64,000 bases of DNA from Enoplolaimus lenunculus (GCA_030248215.1 JASANG010001700.1:1-64000); one strand, 5' to 3'; shown: positions 39,767-51,812, counted from the first letter of the stretch. Translations and numbers: made by a program. Notes: a model not told the origin generated them from the letters alone.

Positions 39767-39964
39767 GCCCATGTATAGACCAGAGCCGGATCGTTTTCCG
39801 GAGGGGTATAATACAGTCAGTTTAAGTTTTAGACTATTTTTTGCTTGGGCTTAGGCTTGGGCTTAGGCTTAGGCTAGGCTTAGGAATAGGCTCATCCATA
39901 CTCTTAGGCTTAGGCTTAGGAATATGCTTATACTACTGTTCCGGCCCTGTTCTATACATAGGCC
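39767..39964. mobile_element. hAT-type MITE family A, complete
   Basis: GCCCATGTATAGACCAG to CTGTTCTATACATAGGCC, flanked on both sides by CATAGCGG (perfect 8-bp duplication). Confidence 0.92.
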
Positions 39965-39965
39965 C

Positions 39966-40068
39966 ATAGCGGTGTAGGAGCGGGCGTGGCGCCACCGGGC
40001 GGTCCACGTCAGCGTTCAGCGGCGCACAGCGGGGTCCGACACAGTAAAATATAGCACAACCCTTACCT
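39966..40068. mobile_element. Partial family G MITE
   Basis: GC-rich block with GGCGCCACCGGG and a terminal TATAGCACAACCCTTA like that of the family G copies. Confidence 0.5.
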
Positions 40069-40642
40069 GTTCCTCGTTGGCTCACCCTAAATGACCAAAG
40101 CGTCCTTAAACTCAAACGTTAACCAGATAACTTGAAGGTAACCTACTCTTTGCCTAATTTAACGGTACAAAATGTAGCCTGAATTTTTGAAAAATAATCT
40201 AATTTAAAAGCCAAAACCTCAAAGAACATCGTTGATTGCGGTTAATACTGGTATCAGACAAACTACTTGAGGTCGCTCAAACTGTGCGAGGTGTGACGGT
40301 TGACCTAATCAGCTTGAAACACAACTGAAGCTTTGCCTGATTTGAAACTGAACAAAATGTGCAATCAGCAACGGGATACTGTAGTTTGGTTAGGCTGCAA
40401 AACTGTTTTTAGGCTCACTTGCCGGAATTGTATGGATTCTAGGTTTGTTTTTAGGAATGAACAGTGCGGTGGCCAAAATATCGGAGACCCTCGAATATGC
40501 CAGATATGGGACACTTTTCAATAGGTTAATCATTTTATCACCTTACTCAAAACTGAATAAGTATTAAAATTTGGCTTTGTCACCGCACTCGGAGGTTGAC
40601 TGTTATCCTAGGATGTTTAGTAAATATACTATTTATGTTACG

Positions 40643-41250
40643 GACCATGTATACAACAGGGACGGAACTTTTTCTTGTGGGACTATAGAGCTGTAAGCTT
40701 AAGCTTTAGGCTAACTCTTTTGCTTAGGTATAGGCTTAGGCTTAGACTTAGGAATATGCTTATACTACTGTAGTGACCCGAAAAAGAGGGCGGACTGATA
40801 TTTATTGGGCCTCTTCAGAGGGTACCCACCTCTTAGTAGGTTTTGGTCTGTTATTCGTTTTTAACCCAAGCTCCAACACCCTTCATTACTGATATATATC
40901 CGATAGTGAAACTATCCGTTGAATTAAACGTTTATTTGTCTTGTATCAATAGCTTGAGCGATAACACAAGGTTATATTTAGGAATGTACTTTCAAACTTT
41001 AGTACGCTTTAAAGTTTCGAACACAAATTATTTGGTCCTAAAGTCATTTATGCGCTACAATTAGGGATAATTGACATTTATGGACTCTAATTGGGATTTA
41101 GGGACTCTATCCGCTTAAGGACTCTGATTAGGGATACGGACTTCTATTGATTATTACTCAAAATGGGGCTCCTCTTATTACCCCCCTCTTATTCGGGTCA
41201 ATACAGTACAGTTTCTGCCCAGTTCTATTGCGCGAAGGCGCCGAAATTTT
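40643..41250. mobile_element. Family A MITE interrupted by a family H MITE
   Basis: A family A copy starts at about 40643 (ACCATGTATACAACAGGG), is broken after TTATACTACTG, and its right end (GTTTCTGCCCAGTTCTATT) resumes at about 41212. The inserted element (about 40771-41207) has GTGACCCGAA and TTCGGGTCAATAC ends. H is thus younger than this A copy. Confidence 0.75.
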
Positions 41251-41257
41251 AGAGCTT

Positions 41258-41420
41258 GCAACCGGGCCCCTTTTTCAGAGGGGTTCAGTCTCCCCCCATG
41301 GAACAATTTTAGCACCCATACAAAATTTTCAACCCTGCTTGTAAGTCATTGAAAACTCTTGGCTCACCCTTCTGAAAAATGATTAAAAATGTGACAGCAA
41401 GGTGAGCTGGCTACAGGCCT
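41258..41420. mobile_element. MITE family F
   Basis: CCGGGCCCCTTTTTCAG left side and GGTGAGCTGGCTACAGGCC right end. Confidence 0.6.
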
Positions 41421-41579
41421 GCTCGCATGGCGGAAAGCTAAAAATTGGGCCGATAAGCATCTGGAATTTCCCCATGTATGCGTCTTTGCTTCCTTAGAAA
41501 TTGCCCAATTCCAAAATTTCTTGCCATATTCACAACTGTCCGCTTGTGTGACTCCTTTGTAGGGTCCTGCTCATATTAG

Positions 41580-41698
41580 CGGCCCATAGTAAGCTGAAGC
41601 TTTAGACTTATTTTTTGCTTTAGGCGTAGGTTTAGGCTTAGGATTAGCAATATACTTATACATCCTACTATTACGGCCCTGATCTATACATTGGCCAT
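41580..41698. mobile_element. hAT-type MITE family A with deleted left end
   Basis: CATATTAG and CATATTAA flanks (8-bp, one change). Left terminal repeat reduced to GGCCCATAG; right end CTGATCTATACATTGGC is intact. Confidence 0.75.
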
Positions 41699-41763
41699 AT
41701 TAACAAGCAGGTATTTTGAGACATTAACTTGGTTGCTGAAGGATTACATAAGCAATTATATAC

Positions 41764-41930
41764 AGACCCGTAGCTAGCTCACCTTGCTTGTGGGTGCAAG
41801 AAAATTTTTCAGGAGGGGCATACAGGGGTTTTTAATGACTTGCAAGTAAGATTGAAAATTTTCTTGAGAGGCCAAACTTTTTTTCAAGGGGAGGTGCTGA
41901 GTTCCCTTGCCCTTCTCTGACTATGGGCCC
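41764..41930. mobile_element. MITE family F
   Basis: GACCCGTAGCTAGCTCACC to CTCTGACTATGGGCCC, complete with inverted ends. Confidence 0.7.
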
Positions 41931-42452
41931 GCTTATATATTGACACTTCAGACCCATTTTGACATGAATATGTTTTGTGAATGGTACATATTTGTGGCTT
42001 AGCGCTAAAGACTTTTGTTTAAGATTGTTGCTTTAACGGAATTTACATAAATTTAGTCCGCAACATACCTTCGTTTTAATTCCTAATCGTTGAATGGACA
42101 TTCAGATGACACCTTATTAAAGTGTGCCTAAGGTTACACTCGAAAATCTTAAACTTAAATTATAGCTTAACTAAACTTGAATATTAGTTGAAGTAAAAAT
42201 CGACTGGCTGGACAAAGTAACTAAACTAGAATTTTCAAGTTTAACACTGTTTAAGTAAACTTATTTTTAGTTTAAGTAACAATTGCAGCCTAGAAATTAT
42301 AAATGTAAGATTTTAAATGAGTTTAAGCGTAAACCTTCCTGTTAGTTTACTTAATCTTGAAAGTTGGATTAATACTGCTGGTTTACCTTGAGCTTAAATC
42401 AAGTTAGTTTGAACTTTCAGAAAGTATACATTGAAAATTTATTATACAAAAA

Positions 42453-42690
42453 TTGGCCAAAGTTACTTTTGGGGCGTAGCAGTAGATTAAATGTATTCCT
42501 AAGCCTAAGCCTAAGCCTGAGCGTTGCAAAAGACTGTTCCTAAGCCTAAGCCTAAGCGTTGCAAAAATGGGTTCCTAAGCCTAAGCCTAAACGTAAGCCT
42601 AAGCCTAAGCAAAAAATGAAATCTGAAATCTGAACCTATTCTTTTATAGACCCACCCCAAAACTGGACGGCCCTCAAAGTAACATGGGCC
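42453..42690. mobile_element. hAT-type MITE family I
   Basis: GGCCAAAGTTACTTTTGGG to CCTCAAAGTAACATGGGCC, with 8-bp flanks CAAAAATT and CAAATATT. Long GCCTAA core. Confidence 0.88.
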
Positions 42691-42694
42691 CAAA

Positions 42695-43255
42695 TATTGA
42701 TTCCCCGACAATATTCATCTGATATGATACTTTTCATTATATTCCTTAAGGAGTCCATATTTTGCACCTTCACCCACATAAAACAGGTTGACCGAACCCA
42801 GGCCACTGGTAAACCACTTGCAGCCATAAGCCTACCGGTATCCGGTTATAGATTATTGAATCAAATCAGCCAAAGGCGAATTGTTTAATCAACCCGAAAC
42901 CTCTTAATTGTTGTTAGCCTAGCGCCTCGGTCTATCTATGGAGTATTCGACAACCGGGATCGGAAAGCACAAACGGGAGCGAGTCCCGAAGCCAAGAATA
43001 GGCATGAGGGACTTGACCGTTATATTTGTTGCAGAATTTTTCAGGATATCCTGAACCTCGCTTATAGATGATGCAAAATCAGCTGTGTATGGTTGCTGTG
43101 AAATGTTGTCTTGATTCCCTTCATATGTCATTATGGCATGGCTGTGGCGTTCAATTGGGAACATGGAACCACGGTTTGACGTTCATCTCATTGATTAAAC
43201 CGATATACGTATCTCTAAGCTTACGCAGGGGCGGGCGTTTTGTGTTATTGCCAAC
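42695..43255. other. 560-bp MITE-free island with an 81-codon ORF
   Basis: Between two MITEs lies sequence of higher complexity than its surroundings. The minus strand has an open stretch at 42919-43164 (NQDNISQQPYTADFASS, SEVQDILKNSATNITVKS). I recognise no family and no clean splice sites. It could be an exon of the PAN gene or chance. Confidence 0.25.
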
Positions 43256-43258
43256 TGC

Positions 43259-43406
43259 GGCTCATGTATAGAACAGGGCCGGATCGTTTTGCGGAGGAGC
43301 TATAGTAGAGTCAGTTTAAGCTTTAGGCTAATTTTTTGCTTAGGCTAAGGCTTAGGCTTAGAAATATGCTTATACTACTGTTTCGGCTTTGTTCTATACA
43401 TGGGCC
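43259..43406. mobile_element. hAT-type MITE family A
   Basis: GGCTCATGTATAGAACAGGG to TTGTTCTATACATGGGCC, with flanks CCAACTGC and CTAACTGC (one change). Confidence 0.88.
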
Positions 43407-43827
43407 CTAACTGCTAACCATACCTTATTATTCATAATGCATAAGCGTACACCTTGCCAGCAGTGGCTGTATGTGTGAATTTGTAACTTTCGAACCAGTG
43501 AATGCTGATGCTCAAAATTCAACATTTTTGGCATTTGATTTGCTCTATTACTAATTTTGAGTTCAGCAACTGCAAGCAATAGTTTGAAAATCTATTAACT
43601 GATGATAGTTGTTATACACATTTGAGAAAATGGGCCTAAAGTTCGAAAAATGTTATGTTTAGACAATTAACAACAGCGTTCATAAACTTATAAGCTGAAG
43701 TATAACCAAACGTAAAGCTAAGCCTAAGCTTAAAGAATATAAGACCAATATACTCTGCTACTGTCCATATTATATATATATGTTTGTATATATATTTATT
43801 TATATTTATATATATTGGGGCGAGTGT

Positions 43828-43992
43828 TACCTTAAGGGGCGTAACAGTAGATTAAGTACCTTCGTAAGCCTAAGCCTAAGCCTAAGCGTTGCAAAAATGT
43901 GTTCCTAAGCCTAAGCGTAAGTAAAAAAATGTAATCTAGAATCTAAACCTACTCTTTTATAGATCTTCTGGTCCCTTAAACTAACATGGCCT
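43828..43992. mobile_element. hAT-type MITE family I
   Basis: GTGTTACCTTAAGGGGCG to CCCTTAAACTAACATGGCC; the 8-bp flank TATATTGG is repeated perfectly on both sides of the element. Confidence 0.88.
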
Positions 43993-43999
43993 ATATTGG

Positions 44000-45510
44000 T
44001 ATAAAACATGATGAAACTATACTTTTTGAGCCTAATGGTTAATTTGCGAAGGCGTTCCACCGATTGGCAAATTGAAACTAAATATTGTACCTCCCATACT
44101 TCTGGTCTGTGCACCTAAAATAATGATCACGAACGAATCATTCTCGTTTCGGTTCGCTGACCGAAGAGTACGAAATCCCTAAAAACCAGCCCAAAGGACG
44201 TTGCCTGGGGCATAATCCATGAGAATATCGCTTAGTCTACTACGCCCCTGTTTGCAATGCCGCTTGGATCACATGTTTTCACAACAAATATTGCATACTA
44301 AGTCGAATTGCGATACGTGACAAGTATACTTGACTCAATCAAAGCATGGTGTGGCCAGCCCGGATCCTTAGCAGTTTAGTTTTACTCGCTTTAAGCCTTT
44401 TCTCTCAAAAGGTCAAGCAGATATTTGTGGTCATCACTTAGGCTAATTTTACGTTGGTCAATTTTATTATTACAAACCATTGCAAATGTTTGTTTATACG
44501 ACTGTACAGCGAAAATTATCGCAGTCGGAATGGCCGAAGCTAAGAGACTGCCTAGTAAGCTTAACCCCAAAGCCTAAATCTAAGGCAAATCTGACAGCAT
44601 AAGCCTAAAGCCTAAGCGTAAACCTAAGTTACAGCACAAAGCGTAAGCCTTGGTGGAAGCTCATTTCAGAATATGGTTAGTCAATTATTGTGTAATAATT
44701 ACCTGTAAGTAAACATTGTACCTAAGTTATGCTTTAAATTTAGTTATCATAGAAGAATACATTCCATAGTCAAATAAACAAAATCAAGAGTAGATAATAG
44801 CTATTTTACAAGAGTGTTCAACTAGCACATTCTGTGTCTAAAGGAAATGTACCTGGCACGCGTTGCGTTTTTGTCCTACTCCCCCTTTATTTAGAGGCGG
44901 GTACAACCGGTGTGAACCATGGAACTTTATGTATGCGGCGTCAAACAGGGTCCCTTATAGCTTAATTTAAGGGTATTCATGTGATAACGACCCTCCTCTA
45001 AACAACGGGAGTCCGAAGAAAATGCAACGCTCGGTGGTACGTTTTATACCACGCTCAAAATAACATTTCTGCTATTTAAGAAACAATTTCTTACATTTAA
45101 CAAATATAATTAGCAAGGTGCCTTGAAAAGTATTTCTGTTTATAACAGAAAAGTTTTCATAAAAGTTTTGAAACGAGGTCTAAAAATAAACGTTTTCCTG
45201 TTGTTTTTAGAAAAAATGTCTTAAATATCAGAAAAACGTTTCAGATTCGCACAGAAAATACTTTCCTGAATAAATTCAGAAATACTTTTTTGTCTGCATA
45301 AATAAACAATAAAATTGTGCAAAAAATGATTTGAGAAATAATAATCAATTCCTTGTCGGTTGTCTTGAAAAACACCATTGTCACTCGGTTTGGGCAATCG
45401 AGTCTTCTTAGGTTTATGTACCTTCCTCTGGCGCGTTTGCAATATTGGTGCCAAGCCTGAAACCCATAGCAGACTTTAGAAAATTGACCCTTTCAATTGA
45501 CATAAGATTA
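44000..45510. other. Intergenic, largely AT-rich
   Basis: Contains a decayed TTAGGC-type stretch at about 44535-44660. Otherwise unique sequence; nothing coding is recognised. Confidence 0.35.
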
Positions 45511-45521
45511 CGGCTTACCGT

Positions 45522-45720
45522 AGTGACCCGAATAAAGATGGCTGACGCAGTAAGGATTCGTGTCCTTATTTTGAGTTCAATGAAGTCTGTTTGAGGGGTT
45601 GGAGCCAGTGACAGATACGAGTTTAAAATTACTAATTGCTTCATAAATTTCAATTACCTCGGCTGCGCAAGGCTTTCGATACCAAATTAAGTACAGTACA
45701 GAATTTGATTATTACTCAAA
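45522..45720. mobile_element. Partial family H MITE
   Basis: GTAGTGACCCGAATAAAG start and TTATTTTGAGTTCAATGAAG interior match family H. The right end is lost. Confidence 0.5.
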
Positions 45721-45842
45721 GTATTACGCAATACCCATATTCAGTGCATCATACTCCAAGTGTTAAAAGAATATTTCGAAGGAAATTAATTTCATCCGTA
45801 TATAATGACTGACATATGAGTTAAAGGGGTGTGTTTCAAATA

Positions 45843-46001
45843 AGGGTTGCGCTATACTTGACGTCCGGCGCCGTCCGTCACCGTTTGTCACCCGTACGGC
45901 GCTGTCCGTCACCATACGTTATCGTACGTGATTTATTTGCGTACGATACCGCACGGTGACGGACAGCGCCGCACGTCAAAAACAGTATACCGTAACCCTA
46001 A
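45843..46001. mobile_element. MITE family G, complete
   Basis: AGGGTTGCGCTATACTTGACG at the left is the inverse of GTCAAAAACAGTATACCGTAACCCT at the right (positions 45977-46001). The interior has CGGCGC and CCGTACGG units. Confidence 0.75.
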
Positions 46002-46250
46002 TTAAAGCTTGATTAAAAATAAATAACAGTCCGGAACCAAATATCGTGGGTGGAAACGCAAAATGAACACCACAGAAGGCGAAAAGAAGGGTTCCTACAG
46101 TTGAGGTTCCTCATTAATATTAATAGATTGGCCCTTGTTGTGTATATGGCCATCATACGTTTGATGACGACACTGTAAAAGAGTACGACTAAATTTAATA
46201 TTTTACTATTTTGGTTAGGCTTAGATTTAGGTTTACACTATTTTAACGCT

Positions 46251-46453
46251 GACCAATGTAAAGAACAGGGGCTGAACAGTATTATAAGCATATTCTTTAA
46301 CCTAAACCAAAGCGTAAGCCTAAGCGTAAAAATGAGCATATTCCTAAGCTTAAGCCTAAGCCTAAGCCATGCAAAAAAAATTAGTCTAAAGCTTAAGTTT
46401 ACTCTATTTCAGTCCGACAGAAAAACGTTCCGCCCGTGATCTTTACATCGACC
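46251..46453. mobile_element. hAT-type MITE family A
   Basis: GACCAATGTAAAGAACAGGG to CGTGATCTTTACATCGACC, with flanks TTAACGCT and TTCACGCT (6 of 8 shared). Confidence 0.8.
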
Positions 46454-46626
46454 TTCACGCTTAGGCTTCGGCAGGCAACTAAAAACATTTTGTGCTGGAA
46501 CCGTGAGTCAAGTCGCCCGCTATGCCGCACGGCGACAGACGGCGCCGGAAAGCGTTAAATGGTCAAAACCAACAATAATGCCACCCTTGTAATTGTTAAA
46601 TACATTTATTAGACAACGAAACTTAC

Positions 46627-49600
46627 TGTCTGATTTCCTGCAGCAGTCGTCGCAATACAAAATGATTATCTTGGAGTAGATTAGTGAATCGAACCGGATT
46701 AATTCCGGATTGACTCTTGTCTAAAATAGACATAATTAGTTAATATGGTTTGCAATAAATTGCAATTAATGCCAACATATTTCTTGCAAAAATGCGCAAA
46801 CGCAACTAAAAATCGTTTTATGGACAAAAATGTAAATTAAATCAGGGGTACCGACATAGGGGGGCCGGGTGCGCCGCTCCCCGCCCTCAATCGGAATCAA
46901 TACTTGCGTCATAAAATTTACATTAGATGCAAAAATTACGTGTGGTTTCTCGCTCGCTTGGCTCGCAATGTTTTTCACTGATCAATTTTTGAAATAATTG
47001 CCTGCGGCGCTATTTAAAGGTAGACATTAAAGTAAGGCACAGGTCTGACAGGATGCAGATCCGCCAATCAAAATTTCTCGGTACGCCAGCGAATCAAATT
47101 TATACAATCTTCAGTTTAGAAGTATAAAGATTTCGTTTGCATATGTCTACAAAATCAGCGCTGTCAAAAATACGTATGTGGGACGTTCTGGCTTTAATTG
47201 CAAACAGGAATAGACACAATAATGGTGAGATTGTTCCAAACTTAAATTTCAAAACAAAATAAACAAAAATTAAAGTTTTAAGTGAAAATTTGCACGAATT
47301 TTTGAAAAATTATTATTTATTCAAGAAACTTGGATGAGTTGACGGAAACATTTTCCGATTTTTTTAAAATACTTCAATCAAAAATAAATAAATTTGTTTA
47401 AGTAAATTTGCATAATTTTCAGGATAATCCGTGTGTGACGGAAAGTGACTGGTTTTAATATAAATTAACTCGTAACTTAATCCAAACGGGGCCGCAGCCA
47501 AAGTGGGCCAGGTTCGCCATGGCGGCTCAGCTCCGGTGGATAAATTCCCCACTAGAAAATTTTCAACCTTACTTGTAGGTCAACTAAAACCCTTGTACGC
47601 CCCTCCTGAAACATTTTCAGCCCTCCCTCTAGCAAGGTGAGCTGGCTACGAGCTTGCATTGAAATTTACCATCCAAATGGTAACGTTTACAATACACGCA
47701 TTTCAACCTGCGTTGAAGCCTATCACAAATAACAGTTTTGAATTCGTAAAAGTTTTGGTTGAAAACATTAAAATAAAGTATCTTGTAAGCTAATGATCAT
47801 GTACATTTACTCGGATGAGCAGTACAGAACTCCTGCCCAGAGCGTTGAAATACGTAAGCTCGAGCAGCCGAAGCCATCTTTGGATTTGGTACTGAGCGTA
47901 ACGTTCGTTTTTGGGCTTTGGTTTATATCCAGTTCGGCGTTAAAATAGTCGCCCCCCCAAAACAGGTTCGATTGGGAGCTTCAATTAAATGTTTCACAGC
48001 TCTATAACTTTGTGGTCTGCAAAAATAAATTTTAGTTTGCCAAGATGGGGGTCACTCAAATGTCACCCCCCTCAATTGGAAGGTTTGGCGACGCTTCCGT
48101 TGGAAGTTTAGTCGTTTTAGCGAGTCGTAGTATGAGAATTTTCCGCTGACTGACCATTTTTTGCCGTGCCAAGCTTAAAAATTCGCAACAAACCAATCAA
48201 ATAAAAAAACCCCCCCAACGGTAGTAATACCCCCGGGCTGTTACTACTAACAACTTTTACTTGACGCTAATATTATTCCGACACTAAAATCAACGCAACT
48301 CCTGCGGTTGAGCGAGCGAGAATTCGCGATATTTCAACGGTAAATTGAACTGAATTAGAAAACAACTCGTACCCTTGTATATGCCGCATTTTTCGTCATC
48401 GTCAATTTCACCAAATTTATGCTTAGTTGGATCAACCAATCGGACACGTTTAGGTCTGAAACAAAATAGACGTCCGTATTCTCAAATGTGTGTAGCATCT
48501 ATTGCCAGTTAGCAGTAATATGTACTAAATTAAGCTTCTAACAAATTTTCCTCCAATGAATTTGCATGACTATACGTTCTACTTTAGCATTGATATTTCT
48601 TTTTGGCGTTGTATATACCCTTTTCTTTAAATTTTAGGTTCGGATTCAGCTTAAATTTAGACACGGGCCCGTTAACATGGGGGGCAGGGGGGCTCAGCCC
48701 CTCTGGAAAAATTTTGACCCCCCCTAGATAATTTTCAACCTTGCTGGCAAGTCGTTAAAAACGCTAGAATGGCCTTCCTAACAATTTTTAGCCCCTCCTA
48801 GCATGGTCAGCTGGCTCCGGGCCTGTTTAGACATAGTTAAAGGCTTAAGGCGTCAGTGAATATTTAAGCTTAAGTTAGCAAAGGCGTAAGTATTAGATTA
48901 TACTTAGGCTTAGGTTTCGGTATTAAGGTTTAAATAAAGGCTTATGCTTAGGTAAAGCGCATGTAAATGCTTAGGCTTTCGGAGTACGTCTTTCGTTAAA
49001 ACTAAGCCTACAGTGTTGATGTGACGAAAAAACGTTTAAAACATAAATATATGATATATATGTATTATATATATATGTGTGTGTAGAGAGAGAGAGTGAG
49101 AGAGAGAGTGAGAGAAAGATAGAGAGAGAGGGGCAGAGAGAGAGCGATCCTTACTTTTCCCACAGCTTCAACTCAAAAAAATGGCACACGCTGGTTTCCA
49201 TGTTAAAATCCATGGTTTTGCAATCAGACTGCGCTTGGCACTGAACAGCGCAGTCTTTAAACGATTCGGCTGTTTTGTTGCCAATGCTGTCCGTTGTCAA
49301 CGCGTATCCGTTTGTGTGTCGGACACAAACTAAAAATCCGCATATACTGCAAATAATAGTGAGTCAAACTGACTCTCTCCGAAAACGGAGTCAAATTCGA
49401 CTCCGCCAGAGTCAAATTCGACTCCGCCAGAGTCAAATTCGACTCACTTAGCGATTCAGTGAATCCAGTTTGACACTGGCGAAGTCGAATTTTGACTCAG
49501 TTTGTGTAGTCAGGAAAAGCTTATTTCGGAGAGACTCAATTTGACTCACCACTTTTTGCAGACTAAACATAGTCGAGCAAACGATGAATCGAAGCATAGG

Positions 49601-50633
49601 GCCCGTATTCTCAAATGTATATACAGCATCTTACGCGATTTGTTGATTGGTTTTGCAATTTTCCAATCAGTGAATGGTGAGGTTTAAAATTCAGCACATT
49701 TTTGGCGTTTGATTTGTCCTATTTCAGTAGTAATTTTGAGTGCTGCAATTGCAAGAGTTCGTTAGTTTGAAAACATATCGCTAATACACATGGTTATGCA
49801 TGGATGCTAACAGTATAGACCCTGGCCTAGCTTTATACTAACCGTAAATCTAATAAACCAATGCTCAAAGTGTGAGTAGGAGCCTAGGCGTGAACCTCAG
49901 CCTAAGAGCTTAAGCATGTCGAAGATAGTAGTAGTTGAAGAGATCAGCTGCGTGGTACAGTGGCATAGCGTTCGCTTAAGAAACCGTAGGCTTTGAGAGT
50001 TCGATCCCTGCTCCGTAGACCTGTTTTTATAGCTGTTTAGTTAAAAAGTCTGAAATCTCGTTTCCTACCTAGACTTACATGCACCAAGCGTCACATCCAT
50101 AACCGCAAGAGTGACATCCTTTATTTAGAAGGAAATACAACTTGTGTGAATCATGACACTTTATATATCCGGCATCAAGAATTTTCCGCCTATTGTTTAA
50201 GGGTTTGACCAGTGTAAAGAACAGGGGCCGAACAATCAGCATATTCCTATGCCTTAGCCTAAGCCTAAGCCAAGCAAAAAATAAGTCTAATAGCTTACTC
50301 TGTTCTAGTCCCACACAAAAACTCTCCGCCCGTGATCTTTACATGGGCCAAGGGTATTTGCATGTGATTGCGACCCCTCTCTAAATAAGCCGGGTTGACA
50401 AAAAACGCAACACCCGGTAGTACATTTTGCACCATGCGGAACCGCAAGAGTTGCTCAGTCTTGTATGTCATGCAGTGTTGGCAAAAGTAATATTGGCTCC
50501 GAATAAACTTACATTTACCATTTTTACCATCAATTGCTTCATGAAAAGCACCAAACCCGTACGCAACTCGACCAGTAAACAGTAATTTGAACAAAACGCC
50601 ATATATCCACACAGAATCTTTCGAGCGACTCAT
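46627..50633 (-). CDS. Probable secreted PAN/Apple-domain protein (3' end unresolved)
   Basis: Four minus-strand exons join in phase: 50519-50633, 49155-49329, 48373-48455 and, less surely, 46627-46720. Exon 1 begins MSRSKDSVWIYGVLFKLLF, with a hydrophobic stretch that could serve as a signal peptide. Exon 2 encodes a PAN/Apple-type module: CVRHTNGYALTT, then SFKDCAVQCQAQSDCKTMDF and CHFFELKLWE. Its cysteine spacing and central C-x3-C-x5-C pattern fit that fold (adhesion and protein or carbohydrate binding). Exon 3 adds PKRVRLVDPTKH and an acidic DDDEKCGIYK. The fourth exon (INPVRFTNLLQDNHFVL) is in phase and has good splice sites but no recognised fold. An alternative end is a tiny exon at 47994-48016 with a TGA. 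No stop codon is secured, so more exons may lie lower. Confidence 0.6.
47488..47654. mobile_element. MITE family F
   Basis: GGGGCCGCAGCCAAAGTGGG to CAAGGTGAGCTGGCTACGAGC. Confidence 0.65.
48663..48824. mobile_element. MITE family F
   Basis: ACGGGCCCGTTAACATGGGG to ATGGTCAGCTGGCTCCGGGCC, with GGGGGGCTCAGCCCC inside. In an intron of the PAN gene. Confidence 0.65.
49070..49140 (+). repeat. GA-rich microsatellite
   Basis: Imperfect (GA)n tract preceded by TATATATGTGTGTG, just past the PAN exon 2 donor on the minus strand. On the transcribed strand it reads as a CT-rich tract. Confidence 0.8.
49346..49562. mobile_element. MITE family C
   Basis: CTGCAAATAATAGTGAGTC to GACTCACCACTTTTTGCAG, with three tandem TCAAATTCGACTCCGCCAGA-like units inside. 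It starts about 16 bases upstream of the PAN exon 2 acceptor. Confidence 0.75.
49946..50018 (+). repeat. tRNA-like sequence
   Basis: GCTGCGTGGTACAGTGGC (A-box-like), a TTAAG loop and GAGAGTTCGATCC (B-box-like), in tRNA spacing. The acceptor stem does not pair well. It resembles 26505-26573, so a tRNA-derived SINE head is more likely than a tRNA gene. Confidence 0.5.
50207..50349. mobile_element. hAT-type MITE family A
   Basis: GACCAGTGTAAAGAACAGGG to CGTGATCTTTACATGGGCC, with flanks AAGGGTTT and AAGGGTAT. Confidence 0.88.
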
Positions 50634-50874
50634 AGCAACACTGGCGAATATGTGCAAAATAACTCAAGACAAAGACATCGACAGATATTATGCAGCGTTT
50701 ATACGTTTTTCACTGTATGCTTCTGGCAAAAAAACACTAAAAAACAATAACAATACAGTGAAAAGTAATGTTTTTGTAACGTAAACTTAAAGTAAAAAAA
50801 ACAGACAATTTAACAAAATATTAAATGGTTGCAGAAAATCCGCTTGTCGCCGACACTGTCTATAGTAGATTGGC

Positions 50875-51145
50875 TTAACCCTTTCTCACATAAATTTTTT
50901 CTATTTCCCTTGAGACCTACGTTTATGCTTGGATTCGAACTCCTGTGACTCGAGTGGGAGGCGTATACCATCACCACTCACCTATTGGAGCTTGACGCTC
51001 GGGCCCGAGGGGGCTCTCACGTCTTGTGGTGATTTAGTACTATGTATACGTGTTGCAATTGTTAAACACGGTGCGATATATATTATTTAACGTATATACA
51101 CTGCGTTGAGTTGCCTACATGCAACTCAATGTGAGAAGGGGTTAA
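50875..51145. mobile_element. TTAA-flanked MITE family B, complete
   Basis: TTAACCCTTTCTCACATA to ATGTGAGAAGGGGTTAA, 271 bp. tRNA-like boxes on the minus strand, here slightly altered (TAGGTGAGTGGTGATGG). Confidence 0.88.
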
Positions 51146-51211
51146 GGATACAAATAGCACGTTAGGAATGGAACAGATCGTGTGGAAAATAATTTAAGCC
51201 TAAGCCTAGAT

Positions 51212-51385
51212 TGCCAATGTATAGAGCAGGACCGTAACAGTAGAATAAGCATATTCCGAAGCTTAAACTTAACAATGACCTTTATACCTAAGGCGAAAGC
51301 CTAAGCCAAACGCAAAAAAATAGTCTAAAGCTTAAGCTTACTCTAGTGCCAGGAAGTCGTTCCGCCCCTGATCTTTACATGGGCC
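51212..51385. mobile_element. hAT-type MITE family A
   Basis: GCCAATGTATAGAGCAGG to CCTGATCTTTACATGGGCC, with GCCTAG-containing flanks partly matching. Confidence 0.8.
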
Positions 51386-51447
51386 GCCTAGTGGATACTG
51401 TGCGTCGTGTATTTCATGTACACACTTACCGCTAACGTATCTATTAA

Positions 51448-51660
51448 TTCTATTGGTTTTCCGAACAAGAGGTGATAATGTAATAAGGGTTCGGGGTGCG
51501 TATTCTGAGCCTGTGAATCGAATGGAGTCAATTTTTCTAGTTAGAGTCCGTAAATGGATAGAGTCCAAAATAGCGATTAGTCCATACAAGTTAATTACTG
51601 TAAGACTGCGTAAATGCTTAACGAAATCATGTTCAGTATCGGATTTGATTCATTACATAA
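51448..51660. mobile_element. Partial family H-like sequence
   Basis: AGAGTCCGTAAATGGATAGAG and nearby blocks match the interior of the family H copies; ends not clear. Confidence 0.4.
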
Positions 51661-51691
51661 TGTATACGTTACCTGTAAGCAGCATATACAG

Positions 51692-51812
51692 TCCCGTAGC
51701 CAGCTCCCCTTACTAGAGGGGCATTCAAAGGTTTTCAATGACTTACAAGCAACGTTGAAAATCTTCTAGAAGGGTCCAAAAATTTTCCAGGGGCGGCTAA
51801 GCCCGACTGAAG
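51692..51812. mobile_element. MITE family F, right end missing
   Basis: TCCCGTAGCCAGCTCCCCTT left end; breaks off after AGGGGCGGCTAAGCCC. Confidence 0.55.

Noticed and set aside
42919-43164. 81-codon minus-strand ORF as a gene
   Set aside because: Protein-like composition in part, but no family recognised, no initiator context or splice sites I can defend; kept only as a noted island.
43770-43815. TATA-rich promoter
   Set aside because: It is a short (TATATA)n tract next to a MITE with no gene start nearby.
49946-50018. Functional tRNA gene
   Set aside because: A and B boxes are present but the acceptor stem does not pair and similar sequences recur nearby, so a tRNA-derived repeat is more likely.
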